A DNA stretch of 64,000 nt from Telopea speciosissima (taxonomy: Eukaryota > Streptophyta > Magnoliopsida > Proteales > Proteaceae): contig NC_057925.1 in assembly GCF_018873765.1 (NCBI RefSeq), positions 5,777,568-5,841,567 of the forward strand. The letters run 5' to 3'. The notes beneath the pieces were generated by a model. That model was given only the letters and a program-made list of their open reading frames with translations. It was not told the origin of the DNA and searched no databases. The position numbers and the translations under genes are program-made. Positions 1-9,843 of the stretch are shown here, piece by piece (within the stretch, counting starts at the first letter, position 1; every line of letters begins with the position of its first letter).

Positions 1-182
1 AGAAGGAGGAAAAGCCAGCAAAAGCAATGAGCTACCAAGATTATGAGAAACAAGTGAAAGACCCAGAGAAGGACAAGGCTCAGAAATACCCAGAGAATTC
101 TCACAGCCACAAGATCAAAGAGGAGATTGCAGCAACTGTTGCAATGGGAGCTGTTGGATTTGCCTTACATGAGCACCATTAG
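1..182 (+). CDS. ASR (ABA/WDS-induced) protein, C-terminal part, 5' end outside window
   Basis: The plus-strand reading frame entering the window from the left encodes a Lys/Glu/His-rich segment ending [23 protein letters not shown], then TAG at about 180-182. This is the C-terminal ABA/WDS domain of ASR proteins. Those are small, hydrophilic, zinc-binding stress proteins induced by abscisic acid, water deficit and ripening, and they act in cytosol and nucleus as chaperone-like and DNA-binding factors. The His-rich N-terminal zinc region and the usual intron lie off the left edge. The stop codon follows HEHH directly, whereas ASR proteins usually continue with a charged EKKE-type tail. The next in-frame codons read KKESKKE and on to TAA at about 227, so the TAG occupies the place of an expected GAG. 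The gene may be functional with a short tail. Family assignment is firm; functional state is unknown. Confidence 0.8.
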   Translation, partial: KEEKPAKAMSYQDYEKQVKDPEKDKAQKYPENSHSHKIKEEIAATVAMGAVGFALHEHH

Positions 183-458
183 AAGAAAGAGTCTAAGAAA
201 GAAATGTGGGTTCATGGGAAGAATTAAACACCATTATGTGTTCTGAGAATCATTCCTCTAATTGTCTACCTCTTACCTTATTTGCTTTTCTGTTATTAGT
301 GTCACTGAGGGTGAGGTGTGTCTTAATCACTTGAAAGTATGTATTTAAAGCAAATATGAAGGGTTAATCCCTTCAATTTTCTTGATGGTTCTCTTTGTGG
401 CTTTCTAATAATATAATGAAGCTTTGTACCAAGAGTACTGGTGGCATAATTGATTTTA
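183..458. other. ASR 3' flank
   Basis: Probable 3' untranslated region and flank of the ASR gene. It starts with the in-frame KKESKKE-like tail codons after the TAG and then becomes AT-rich. No other coding signal is seen. Confidence 0.4.
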
Positions 459-596
459 GGCCAAATGTTCTCTGTGCTGGGGGTGCAGGTTGCGCCCAGA
501 CACATGGGGATGGGTGAAATGACCATCCTCCCCCCCTGAATGGTAGGCCCATGTGTCTGGGCGCAGGCTGCGTTGCGGCACAAAGAACATCAGCCC
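459..596. mobile_element. Mutator-type MITE, family 1 copy 1
   Basis: A 138-bp GC-rich hairpin element whose ends are inverted copies built around TGTTCTYTGTGCCG and a CAGACACATGGG core. It is flanked by the exact 9-bp direct repeat ttgatttta (450-458 and 597-605), the target duplication length typical of Mutator-like elements. Other copies lie at 5100, 43470, 61776 and 63129. It has no coding capacity. Confidence 0.85.
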
Positions 597-605
597 TTGA
601 TTTTA

Positions 606-1084
606 AGTTGATTCTGTGACAGATAATAACCATTGAACATATAAATCATCTCTTAAATAATTGCCTTTTAATTTATAGTAGGAGGATCAAAATGACGACT
701 CTACAAGTGTATTTAGAACTTGATACCTTCATTTAATTGCCCTTTGTTTTATTATCAGAAGTTTTTTAAGTTAATGATATAAAGGGGTTTTCAAAAATAA
801 TTTAAAAATAACGTATAATTAAATTATAATAAAAAATGGTCATCTAATCATCTTTACATATTTTTTTGAGTAAACACGAATGTTCTATTCTTATAATGAT
901 GCTTTTTTAAACAAAAAGAAGCACACGATGCCGGTGTGTAGATTCATGTGCAGTCATTCTCATATCCCATTTGTGGACTTTGCACTCTCTTTCCTCAATA
1001 AATGCCCCCTATTGGTGTAAAAGTACTGCATAGTGGTGTCATGAGGAATCTCTCTCCGCCCCTTTCATTTTGGCAAAGAATTCT
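606..1084. other. AT-rich spacer
   Basis: AT-rich intergenic DNA. No gene, RNA or clear repeat is recognised. Confidence 0.4.
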
Positions 1085-1235
1085 TTATGGAAAGTGTGGT
1101 TCATGCACATGCACAAGGGCCAATGAGAGCACACACAGAAGTATCATGGGGTCGAGATTTCCACCTTTCATTGGGGACGGGGCAGACATTTTGGCCCCCC
1201 ACAGTCTAGGCATGGACGGTATACTCCCCCATAGG
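1085..1235 (-). mobile_element. MITE-like element, family 2
   Basis: Read on the minus strand it starts GGGGGAGTATACC and shares order and wording (a CTAGAC block, a CTCATTGGCCC block, a GTGCATG block) with 43616-43738. The ends are roughly inverted (GGGGGAGTAT against ...CACACTTTCC). No target duplication could be defined, so the borders are approximate. The 109-aa reading frame across it is not a gene. Confidence 0.5.
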
Positions 1236-1974
1236 AAACTTTTCTCCTTTTTTTTGAACTGAAAGGAATTCATACTGGAAGTGTGTGTGATTCTCCTTTG
1301 TTGGTGGCGCCAAAATTGTTTAGCTATTACCACTGTATCAACCAAGTGGAAGTTTGATTGCTTCTCAAAAATTTTACACATGTTGTCAATGTTACCCTTC
1401 CCTCGAATGTCCAAATTCAGTCCAATTAAACATTTGCATAAACAAAACTTTGATATAAACTTGTTTTAAATATAATTAGACTAATGAATATGAAATCCAA
1501 TATATGATAGATTATATGATTGAAATATATCAAGTAAAAAAACACTAACGAAAATCTTGCCTATAAAGTGGTGAAAACTATCTCATCCACCCAGTTGCTC
1601 GAGATTTGAAAATAAGAACAAAATTTTCCTCCAACCATAGAGGACGGTTCCCCATCATCCTAAGTTTACAAACCCCAATAGGGTTTTAGTATGTTCTCAG
1701 AAGATCCTCACCCCATGGTGACTGGGATCCCATTGAGCGTGGGTGGAGGAAATCTCGGTCCAAGAAATAATATATACTAAAATATGGAATTCCTATATAC
1801 TAAGAGAGCTATTAAAGATAACATGCATTATTTTTTAAATAAATATAATAAAAAATAATTTAAAAATTAATCATGATTAAATACTATTGACTCACAAGCA
1901 ACAAGCCTCTTTGCCTCCTTACTTATCCATATATTATTTAACAGATAATGTTAAACAATTAGGGAAAAAGAACA
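1236..1974. other. AT-rich spacer
   Basis: No gene recognised. The stretch around 1560-1770 reads like an old LTR or repeat flank (runs resembling an ordinary plant repeat with 'ctcatccacc' and 'ccaagaaata'), but nothing can be assigned. Confidence 0.3.
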
Positions 1975-2140
1975 TTGTGTGGTCACGTGGCTCCTGTACC
2001 CAGACACAGGAGCACACAAAATTACCACCCCACCCCTTGTAAAATGAAAATCCCATCCACGTTGATGCCCTTGCACGTGCTCTCAATGGCCCCTACATTG
2101 GAGCATGACCCGCGCAACCAAGCAGCGATCTCTTGACTCA
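1975..2140 (+). repeat. Dispersed repeat, family 3
   Basis: Shares an ordered series of blocks with about 41685-41862: a GGTCAC block near the left end, a GAAAATCCCRTCCA block in the middle, and AAGCARCRATCTCT at the right end. It resembles the small MITEs of this window but no matching inverted ends or target duplication are visible. Borders are approximate. Confidence 0.45.
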
Positions 2141-2540
2141 TCAAATATTTTTTATCGGTATAATTGTTTTAAAATATAAAAAGCGAGTAAGTAGGCAGAG
2201 GTTAGAGAAGCCATAGGCTGTACCAAATGTAATGCCCTTGGCCAATGTCCTTTGGCGTTGTACTGGCCAGTTCTTATTCATTTTGACTGTGTAGCTTTGG
2301 GGCTTCCTAACTCTATTCATTTTCTCGTCTTCTAAAAAAACTAAAATTCTTCTAAAAAAAATATTATTATAATAAAGATCTATCATTTTTTCAAACATTA
2401 CAAGACATCTATTCTGTCACATGGGCAAATAAATGGGACAAATAACGTACTCATGACCGTTTAGATAGATAGGACTTGTGGAAGATAATCTATAAAGCTC
2501 TTCAATGGCTTGGTTATGGTGTGACTTTTATTTAATTCTC

Positions 2541-3160
2541 AATAATATCATTGGTTCAAGTAAGCTTGCCTTGAAGGATGTGTGCAAGGTTTTCTAATGT
2601 CTTAAGTTATGTAAGCAGCCTTAGCCATGTTTAGCTCATTGTTTTCAATCATATATGTTAGTCCATCGTTTAACACTTCTAGCTTTTGGGTTGGAATTTA
2701 GGGTTGAAATTTAACGTGGTATCAGAGCATGTTTCAATTTCATCTCTATCCTTCCATGTGTATGCATTGTTCTACTTGCAAATCCTTCTTAGCTTTTGGA
2801 ATATATCGCACAGCGATTAAGGAGTGGAAATTTGATTTCTTCATATATTGTCCTTTTGGTGTTAATCTGAAACTTCATTGAGTCCGTCCATAAATTGGGT
2901 CCCTCATGATGATCTGCAGAATGAACAAAACCCTAACCCTATCTTTCTTTGGGACATGAAAGTCCTCAATTTTGACATCTTTGGGTACATCCTTTATTAA
3001 TTGTTTAATTATTTCTTAAACAATTGGTCTATTAATCTTTGTAAAATTTTGTTGTAACCAAAGTTATAGAAAACGAAATCGTAACCTTATTTTTTTGTTC
3101 TTTTAGTATATCAAACTTTTTTAAATAACTGTAAATCTTATCATTTTACTTGTATAACTA
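2541..3160. repeat. Duplicated flank of the P450 gene, left copy
   Basis: Two blocks here (about 2555-2645 and 2940-3160) resemble, in the same order and orientation, 23690-23790 and 25385-25600, the DNA just beyond the 3' end of the intact P450. Shared signatures include an 'ttgtttaattatttcttaaa' run with 'caatt.gtcta' after it. Divergence is considerable, so the duplication is not recent. No gene is seen in 2141-2540 or between the blocks. Confidence 0.6.
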
Positions 3161-3370
3161 AAAAATTGGATCCAGTTTCTTTTCACCCATGGTGAAGAAG
3201 GAATTCCTTCACCATGGGCATCGGTATCACGTTGCATATCATAAGGAAAGGGTAAGTTACTTCGATGATGTGGAGTGTAAGAATAACCCAATAGTCCAAT
3301 CATGAGGTCCTCTCATAAGTGGAGAAGGAATTCTTCCTCTCTCATTTTCAAACTATTTTAAAAATCTTTA

Positions 3371-3529
3371 TGGGAAAAGTTTTCATACACCACTGTGTAA
3401 GCCGTGTATGTGAGAGGGTGGGAGTTTCAAGGCATTAATTAATAGGTGGGGGTTTATGACTTTTCCAACTCTTTGTGAGAGGGGACAGGACTGTACATGC
3501 TTACATGACCGTGTATAAAAATTTCCCCC
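3371..3529. mobile_element. Mutator-type MITE, family 4
   Basis: A 159-bp element with inverted ends (GGGAAAAGTTTTCATACAC at left; GTGTATAAAAATTTCCCCC at right), flanked by the exact 9-bp direct repeat aatctttat (3362-3370 and 3530-3538). Non-coding. Confidence 0.85.
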
Positions 3530-3861
3530 AATCTTTATTTATCCTTATTTTAAATAACTTTTGAAAACAACACAAGGGATAATCATATTTTAATTTTATT
3601 TTGTTGCAAAATAAAACAAAACCCCCTATTTTTTTTTATGGGATTTACGTCCATGTATTGGATATCTCTCTCTCTATCTCTAATACATTAGGAATCGATA
3701 AAAAAAAAAAAAAAAACCCTAAAATTGACCCGTCAGATTTGAAACCGACCAATCTGGTCTCAAAATGCTAGAATTGATCACCTTAAAACGATCAAAATCG
3801 AAATCAATCACAATCAATTCCTATCTGAATCAACCAACCTATTCCGATTTTTAGAACATTG

Positions 3862-3940
3862 TTTCCACCACCGAAGGGGATGGATGATCAAGAAAGTGAT
3901 GTTCATGTTTATGAATGCTTGCAAGTAAGAAAATTTGTGT
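3862..3940 (-). pseudogene. Relic of a second CYP93-like P450 (exon 2 scraps)
   Basis: Two short blocks match exon 2 of the intact P450 in order and orientation. 3864-3886 matches the heme-loop region (near 25895-25917, about 21 of 23 bases). About 3908-3940 matches the K-helix region (near 26134-26166, about 28 of 32 bases). In the intact gene these blocks lie some 235 bp apart; here they are about 20 bp apart, so the intervening exon is gone. The relic lies just left of CASPL unit A, as the intact P450 lies beside unit B. It is too short for any product. Confidence 0.65.
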
Positions 3941-4024
3941 CGTGAATCATAAAACAGTATATAATGAATCGTCACACTCCACACATAAGAAGCTGATTCG
4001 GATTCAACGTCATACAGATATTTT

Positions 4025-4062
4025 TGGGGATGGGGATGGGGATGGGGATGGGGATGGGGAGA
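4025..4062 (+). repeat. (GGGGAT)n hexamer array
   Basis: About six GGGGAT units in a row followed by GGGGAGAGGGTGGG, giving more than four G-runs on the plus strand and thus a potential G-quadruplex. It sits about 25-30 bp inside the left border of unit A. The equivalent place in unit B (8692-8711) has only a short G-rich run. Confidence 0.85.
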
Positions 4063-4140
4063 GGGTGGGACAAAGTCAGCCACATAGATCATTCTTATAT
4101 TATTATATTATTTTTATGTTTGAATTAGTTTTTCCTTGAA

Positions 4141-4262
4141 AGTCTGAATCACCTACCCGTATGTATACGTTTTACGATCTATTAAGAGTATATGAACGAG
4201 TATTAATTGAAGCAAAAAGAAAAAGGATACATGTCATTGTCAAATTGTAGGTGATTCAGACT
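4141..4262. mobile_element. Small MITE, family 5 (intact copy in unit A)
   Basis: About 120 bp with perfect short inverted ends (AGTCTGAATCACCTAC at left; GTAGGTGATTCAGACT-type at right) and a 'gcaaaaagaaaaaggatacatgtcat'-like core. Related copies lie at 15142/20187 (split by CACTA), 26832-26951 and about 27047-27222. Confidence 0.7.
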
Positions 4263-5099
4263 CGAATTCCAATCAAATATGATATACGTAAAATTAGCTC
4301 ACCAATGAGTGACCGCCATGTGGCAAGAAATCAAGATTAGAGCCACGTAAGGAAGCCCAACCTAAAGCCATAAGGAAACAGTTGAGACCTGATTTTCCAC
4401 GTCCTAACAAGGCCAACACTTTCCACATGGCTAACAAACCTGGGACTCTCCACTATGCTAGTTACGAATAAAAACAAACTATTGTGTTCAACAATTCCCG
4501 TGCAAACTCAAGTGTACTCAAGACTACATGAACTCTGGATTATGTGAACTAAAGACATTCCTCCCTCATCCTATAAATATATCAACAATACTCAAAAAAA
4601 CACAAGGTGAACTCATTCAATCTTAAACCTACTGCTCTTTCTACCCCCTTAACGGTTGTTTGCTGGAAATTTGGCTTAGGCATCGAAGAGTCCTTCCAGA
4701 GCTCACTCCAGTCATCTCTTCGACTTTGTTTTCTTGACTCTTTGTGTGCAGATTCACCTTGTGTGGATTTCTGCAAAAACAAAATCTCTTATTAATGAAA
4801 GAGAGTTCTCCACGCTACCACTATAGGGAGAAATTTGCAAACCACATCAATGATTGTCCCGTAAAGGTTATCATTCACATAAGACCCGCATATTTGAAAA
4901 CGTTTCAAAAAATAATACAATAACTCATATTGAGAGAGAAATTACACCTTGGCTTCGCGTCAAAATTTCTCACTTGTTAATATAAAAAATCTTACAAGTG
5001 GAACACAAAACCCATTGACTTCAACTAAATAGGATACAAGTGGGTTTACTGGTCAACGTTCAAATAACTTTGTTTTCTATTAAGAAAAAAAACAAAAAA
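4263..5099. other. CASPL-A upstream region
   Basis: Non-coding DNA upstream of CASPL-A, retained in unit B at about 20190-20870. Contains 'cctcatcctataaata' at about 4565-4580, a TATA-like site conserved in both units, but no supported reading frame beyond it. The 62-66-aa frames here are not conserved as proteins between the two units. Confidence 0.4.
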
Positions 5100-5255
5100 G
5101 GCTGACGTTCTCTGTGTCACAACACAGCCTGCATGTGCCTAGACGCGCCCAAACACATAGGCCTGCCATTCACCGGGGGGAGGGCATGGTGGTTATTTTG
5201 TCCACCCCTATGTGTTTGGGCTCAGTTTGCGTCCCCGGCACAGAGAACATTTGGC
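5100..5255. mobile_element. Mutator-type MITE, family 1 copy 2
   Basis: Inverted ends GGCTGACGTTCTCTGTG / CACAGAGAACATTTGGC with the family-1 core. It is missing from the matching place in unit B (about 20865-20900), which shows it inserted after the segment duplicated. The target repeat lies in an A-rich stretch and is not exact. Confidence 0.7.
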
Positions 5256-5402
5256 TAAAAAGAAGTTAACAATGTAATTATACAAAAAAAATTTAATTAA
5301 TTATGTAATATCATTTTTGCCCCTTAAGAAAGACCACCATGGTTCCATGCCACATCAAATAACGATTTAAAATCTTATAGGTTATAACACAAAGCAAAAC
5401 TC

Positions 5403-5410
5403 TATATAAG
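5403..5410 (+). promoter_or_regulatory. TATA box of CASPL-A
   Basis: TATATAAG about 90 bp before the start codon, in a 'ctcTATATAAGatag' context that is conserved before CASPL-B. Confidence 0.7.
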
Positions 5411-5493
5411 ATAGAGTGCTTAGCTTTCACAAAACATACACAAGAACAACTTCATTTTGGTTGTAAAAGAATTTCAAGAATCATCTACTTACG

Positions 5494-6764
5494 ATGAGTC
5501 CGATCAATGAATCCCAAGAGAACAACACAGTGAAGAATCCGGCAATGGCATCGCCGGTCGACTTGGAGAACCTGTCATTAAACCATGCCCCAATTACGGG
5601 CCGGCAATTGAGAAAAGAAGATTATCAGGTGATCCTAAGGGGATTTGGGTTGATCACCTCACTCATTTCTTTTATAGTCATGGTTACCAACAATCATGGC
5701 TTTACAATAGTTGATGGCAGTTTAATTGTGTATAATAATTTCGGTGACTATTATATTTACAGGTAATTCTTGATTCATCTCCAAGAAAGATTTCTATCTT
5801 TTTTAAGAAAGATTTCAAATTTCAAATTTCTAATGAAAATTGGTGATGATTTGATTCAGGTATTTGTTAGCAGCAGCCATTATTTCTATTGCTTACAATA
5901 TTCTCCAGCTTATGCGCCGACTCTTTAATGGAAAGCCCATGTTCACGCAGCAGGGATTGACCTTTATCGACTTTTATGGTGATCAGGTGAGATATTTTTA
6001 TTTTTATTTTATTTTATTAAATTTTTTTAATGTTTTCTCTTTATTTGGTTTCACGCAAAAACAATAATCCCACATCCAGTATAAATAACCAAAGATCCAT
6101 AATATCAAACCTCTCCCCCAGGTTTTGAATAATGATAATGTCATTCTATACTTTTGAAAGATTCCATCAACCGTATCCTAAGTGGCTAATAGTCTTAAAA
6201 GAGCAGTTCAAAAGATGAAATGACTCTCCCCCGTCATTATGTGATTTGTTTTTTAACGTTAAAGTTATTTTATTTAAAATTACATTAAGGGTATTGAAAT
6301 AAAATTACATTAAGAGTATTATGGGGTCTTACAAAATTTGTGAATGCCACGTCATCACTTAATGATGATTTTTAACAATTAAGGTACGGTTGATAGAATC
6401 TTTCAAAAATAGGGGAGGGGCATTATCATTATTCAAAACCTGGGGGAAGGGTTTGATATTAAGGATACGTAGAGGGGAGTGGATGATATTTACTCGTAAC
6501 CAATTGTGAAGCATTATTAGCCTTTAAGGATGATTTCTACCCAAATCCTAACAAGTGGTATCCGTCTCTGTTTTGCAGATCATTGCCTACCTATTGTTGT
6601 CTGCAGCATCATCAGCCGTTCAAATTACAATAAATTTGATAAATACGGGACTGCTTCTTCAGTCATTCACAAATTCATCTGTGGCTTCACTAATTATGAC
6701 CTTCTTGGCCTTCGTGGCTATGGCTTTCTCGGCCATAATTTCTGCATATAAGCTCTATCCTTAA
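5494..6764 (+). CDS. CASP-like protein, CASPL4D-type, copy A (3 exons)
   Basis: Exons 5494-5762, 5860-5986 and 6579-6764 give 193 residues. The junctions are AG|GTAATT, TTCAG|G, CAG|GTGAGA and TTTGCAG|A; intron 1 is phase 2 (splits an Arg codon) and intron 2 is phase 0. CASP-like proteins (DUF588/MARVEL-related) are four-helix plasma-membrane proteins related to the scaffold that organises the Casparian strip; most members have unknown specific roles. Hydrophobic segments lie near residues 48-64, 90-104, 132-150 and 164-185. Between them is the RRLFNGKPMFTQQG-DFYGDQ loop typical of the 4D type. The N-terminus (about 45 residues) is hydrophilic and cytosolic by family topology. The start was chosen because MSPxNESQEN is conserved with copy B. 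Intron 2 is 592 bp, lengthened by a MITE; in copy B it is 125 bp. Confidence 0.88.
6080..6500. mobile_element. Long-TIR MITE in CASPL-A intron 2
   Basis: About 420 bp with inverted arms of roughly 110 bp. Matching arm blocks are 'ggttttgaataatgataatg' near 6121 and 'cattatcattattcaaaacc' near 6421-6440, with 'aatatcaaac' and 'gtttgatatt' outside them. It is absent from the orthologous intron of CASPL-B. Exact borders and target duplication are uncertain. It is non-coding and does not disturb the splice sites. Confidence 0.75.
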
Positions 6765-7456
6765 ACATATATCTAAGCTCTCTTTTTCTTACTTCATCAT
6801 TGTATCTTTGCTCTACATAAGGGTTCTTCTCTCTCTCTCTGTACTGTTCTTTTGAATAAATCTTTTGAAAGACTTTCAGGAATGTTAGAGTCTTTTGAAG
6901 ACTCTTCAGTGTTTGGGTATACTTTGTAAGTCAATTTGTAATGGAATTGGTTTCAAGGGTGTTGTGTTGATGTATTGGTTCATCTGTAGTGTATATTCAT
7001 ATAATGAATGCAATTGTTTTATAAATGTATTTATAATGCAAAATAAATTTCAAAATACCCCTTTATGATTTACCTTGTTTTTGTTTTCCACAAGTGTTGA
7101 ATCCAAGATCTTCCTCGATATTGTTTCTAACAAAACAAAGAAGTGGAAAATCTTCCAAAATCTTTCCCATAATTGTTGAATCCCACATTGATTTTTCAAG
7201 AGAGTGAATTGAGTTTATACATTTATCAAAAAAGAAATGAGTTTTATCTAATATTATGGGAACTACAAGGGTAGGGTTCCATGAAAGAGGGGTTTGCTGA
7301 ACTCCCTTGTCTCCGAAGGGGTTCAGGGTTTACTTTTACACATGTGCGAGCACCTAGCTGAATTAAGTAGAGTCTTGGGCTGAGCTATGGCGAAGAGCTA
7401 ATGTGTGTGTGGTTTCTTCTTGTTGGCGGCCTGACTTTGTTCCAAAAAATATTTAC
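6765..7456. other. CASPL-A 3' UTR and flank
   Basis: Conserved with 22000-22690 in unit B. Contains 'tttgaataaatctttt' near 6850-6865, a plausible poly(A) signal region. No other gene. Confidence 0.5.
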
Positions 7457-7996
7457 TAGGGCTACAACAGGGTCAGTTTGGGCCAGGCTTTATGGAACCC
7501 TTGCCCAACCCTGAGTCCCCTTAGCTAGGCCCAGGTCTGACCCGACTCTGACTCAGGGCCTGAAAAACCCAACCCTGACCGACCCTCAGGGTCGGGCTGG
7601 GCTAACCTTGATTGGCCCTTATCATGGGGAGGGAGGAAGGAAATGCATGGGCTATAATGGATCGAGGAGAAAATTATTAATTTTACGTAAAATAACACTA
7701 TAATAAAATGTATTATATCACTTATTATTTTCATATATAATATATTATATAACAAAATGTGGGTGGCGTTTAAAGTTTATATATATATATATATTATAAC
7801 AATATATATTTTATAGTATAACTTAAAACAAGGTTGGGCTGGGCCGGGCCAGGCTTAGCCCGAGCCCTCAACGTCTACCCGACCCGACCCTACCCTGACT
7901 CAGGGCCAAAAATGTCCAACCCTGACCTGCCCTCAGGGCCAAATATCTCAGCCCAGACCCTGTTCGGGCTCAAGGCGGGCCAAACTTGCACCCCTA
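7457..7996. mobile_element. Non-autonomous hAT-type element
   Basis: 540 bp with inverted ends TAGGGCTACAAC... and ...TTGCACCCCTA. Long subterminal inverted regions are rich in GGGCC/GGTCAGGGT words, and the middle is AT-rich with a (TA)n run near 7782-7793. The flanks share 'aatatttac' (8-9 bp, ambiguous by one base). Unit B has a single uninterrupted 'aaatatttac' at the same place (about 22703), confirming insertion. No transposase frame. Confidence 0.8.
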
Positions 7997-8690
7997 AATA
8001 TTTACTGACATCGGGTTTGTTGTACTCGACGTCAATCGTATGGTTCTAGAGGGCATGCAAAGAATACTCTAAATTGGGTTTGTCAGAAACTTTAGCATAG
8101 TATGATGTTTAATGAGTTTTTATCAATATCAGATGAGTGTAATCCAACATGTCGCCGACATCGGCGATTTGTGTTACGCATCGACAACAAATCTTTTTTT
8201 TGTGTCTTCTCACTCTGATAGACACATCTTCAATTCTTTTGGACAAGTTTTTTCAAGGAGTGTCTCTCCTCTATAAATAAAGAATGTTTTATGGACACTT
8301 GAGATAAGAAATCCATATTGTGTCCTTTTTCTCATTCTTGCACTCACTTACTCTCTCCACCTATTTTGCCTCGTGGTTTACTATTTTGAGAAGTGTTATG
8401 AATTTCATTCCACTTGTTGATTGAGCACAACCCAAGTTTGTTCTGGCATGGCTCAATAAGTGAGTGCATTAACTAATGTAAGACTTAAGGGATTGATTCA
8501 TCTTGGAAGTCGATTTGCAAAGAACCTGTAATTTACCATACGATTAAGATCTTAAAGAGAGTGATCGGTGGCACGACTCATTCCCTCCTCCAGTATCATA
8601 TTTATAGCATTTATATCGCATCATGGAGTAAGTGTATGTGTGCATGATGATGTAATCTCTCTTAGTATTCATGTCGACGTCATATAGATT
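7997..8690. other. 3' part of unit A, non-coding
   Basis: Shared with 22710-23390. Holds a 'ctcctctataaataaag' TATA-like block at about 8265-8283 followed by a pyrimidine-rich stretch, which could be an LTR or promoter remnant carried in both units. No conserved reading frame. Confidence 0.35.
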
Positions 8691-9397
8691 TTCTTGGGGG
8701 AGGAGGTGGGACTCAACCACATAGATCATTCCTATATTATTATATTATTTATATGTTTGAATCATAGTTGGAAAACCAGGTTTTCTGACTCGACTCATCT
8801 TTTAAAAAACTTGGTGATTCGGCCAGGTCAAACCTAGTCAAGCCGAGTCATTTTTTTTTTCCTTAATTAAAATAAGTATTAATAATGACCCAAATAAAAT
8901 TTCTTAATTTCAATAATTATTAATAATGACCAAAAAAATAAGAAGTTTTTGAAACAATAAGTTCATAGTCTCACACAATGAATCCACTCCTCACCTTCCT
9001 AGTTAATATAATTAATTACTTAATTTGTAATATATCAATCTCTTTGACCCATAATCCACTCCTCACCGGAGTTAGTAGTTAGTTATTTTGTAATCAATCT
9101 ATTTAGATCCATAACCCACTTATCACAGTAATTAGTTATTTTGTAATTAATCTCCTTTGACCCATAGTCCACTCCTCCCATAAAGATGCTATAGTCATTC
9201 CAATCCCTAAAAATCAGCAACGTTTTGTGTGGGTATATTGAGATAATCTTCAATTTGGGCAATATAAAGATAGGAGGGAGTTGATACAACTCAGTGGTTT
9301 TTTCATGACTCGAACATAATTACCAATTCTTGGGAAAATCAGACTGACCAGGACCGAGTCTGGTCATTTTCTAAGCCTGACGAGTCTACATGACTCT

Positions 9398-9843
9398 TGT
9401 TGGAATTTTTCAAAATATTGATGTGGACTTTTAGTCCCACATCGGCTATGAAAGGAAAGCTCATTGGGTTTATATGTGTTAGTAGTAAGTAGTTATTATT
9501 ATCACATGTAATGCTAGAAGAGATTGTACGGTGCACTTGCGAGCGAGGACGGTACCCGTCCGAGCGCGTATGCGTGCGCGTGCGCGTGCGTGTGCGTGAG
9601 GCGCAATGTGGCGCTTTGATGGCGCACTTTGCACTTATTCTCTCGATCGAGATGATCAAAAATATCTCGATAGCTTCACGGTATTCTTGTCCCCGCAACG
9701 AAAGATATCACTTTGATTTATCTTGGGAGGCAGGTTTTTGCAACCCTTTGCGAGGATTAGGAGGGTGCAAATCGTCTTAAGACGAACGATTTCGTTCGAC
9801 TCAGGCCTTCTTTCTGTCCTCTCCTTTTTGTTGATTTCTAACA
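9398..9843 (+). repeat. 5' LTR of the Copia element
   Basis: 446 bp, TGTTGG...TAACA. Contains a GTGCGC-rich tract near 9565-9600. Its first 140 bp nearly match the 3' LTR. Confidence 0.88.

Larger units (their letters stand above)
3998..8690 (+). repeat. Tandem segmental duplication, unit A (CASPL-A)
   Basis: The segment from about 3998 to about 8690 is repeated as unit B, which runs from about 8672-8690 to 23390. Matching landmarks are the unit start ('cgtcata.agat' then 'ccacatagatcatt' at about 4003-4095 and 8676-8732), the gene promoter, all three exons, the 3' flank, and the 'ctcctctataaataaag' block (about 8268 and 22990). Unit A carries three insertions absent from unit B, at 5100-5255, about 6080-6500 and 7457-7996. 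Unit B carries the Copia-in-hAT and CACTA insertions absent from unit A. Confidence 0.8.

Noticed and set aside
1085-1414. 109-aa minus-strand open frame
   Set aside because: Lies across a MITE-like repeat that recurs at 43.6 kb with a different frame; no family resemblance.
9339-9780. 119-aa and 89-aa open frames, with a 113-aa relative near 14286
   Set aside because: They lie in the LTRs of the Copia fossil and repeat with them.
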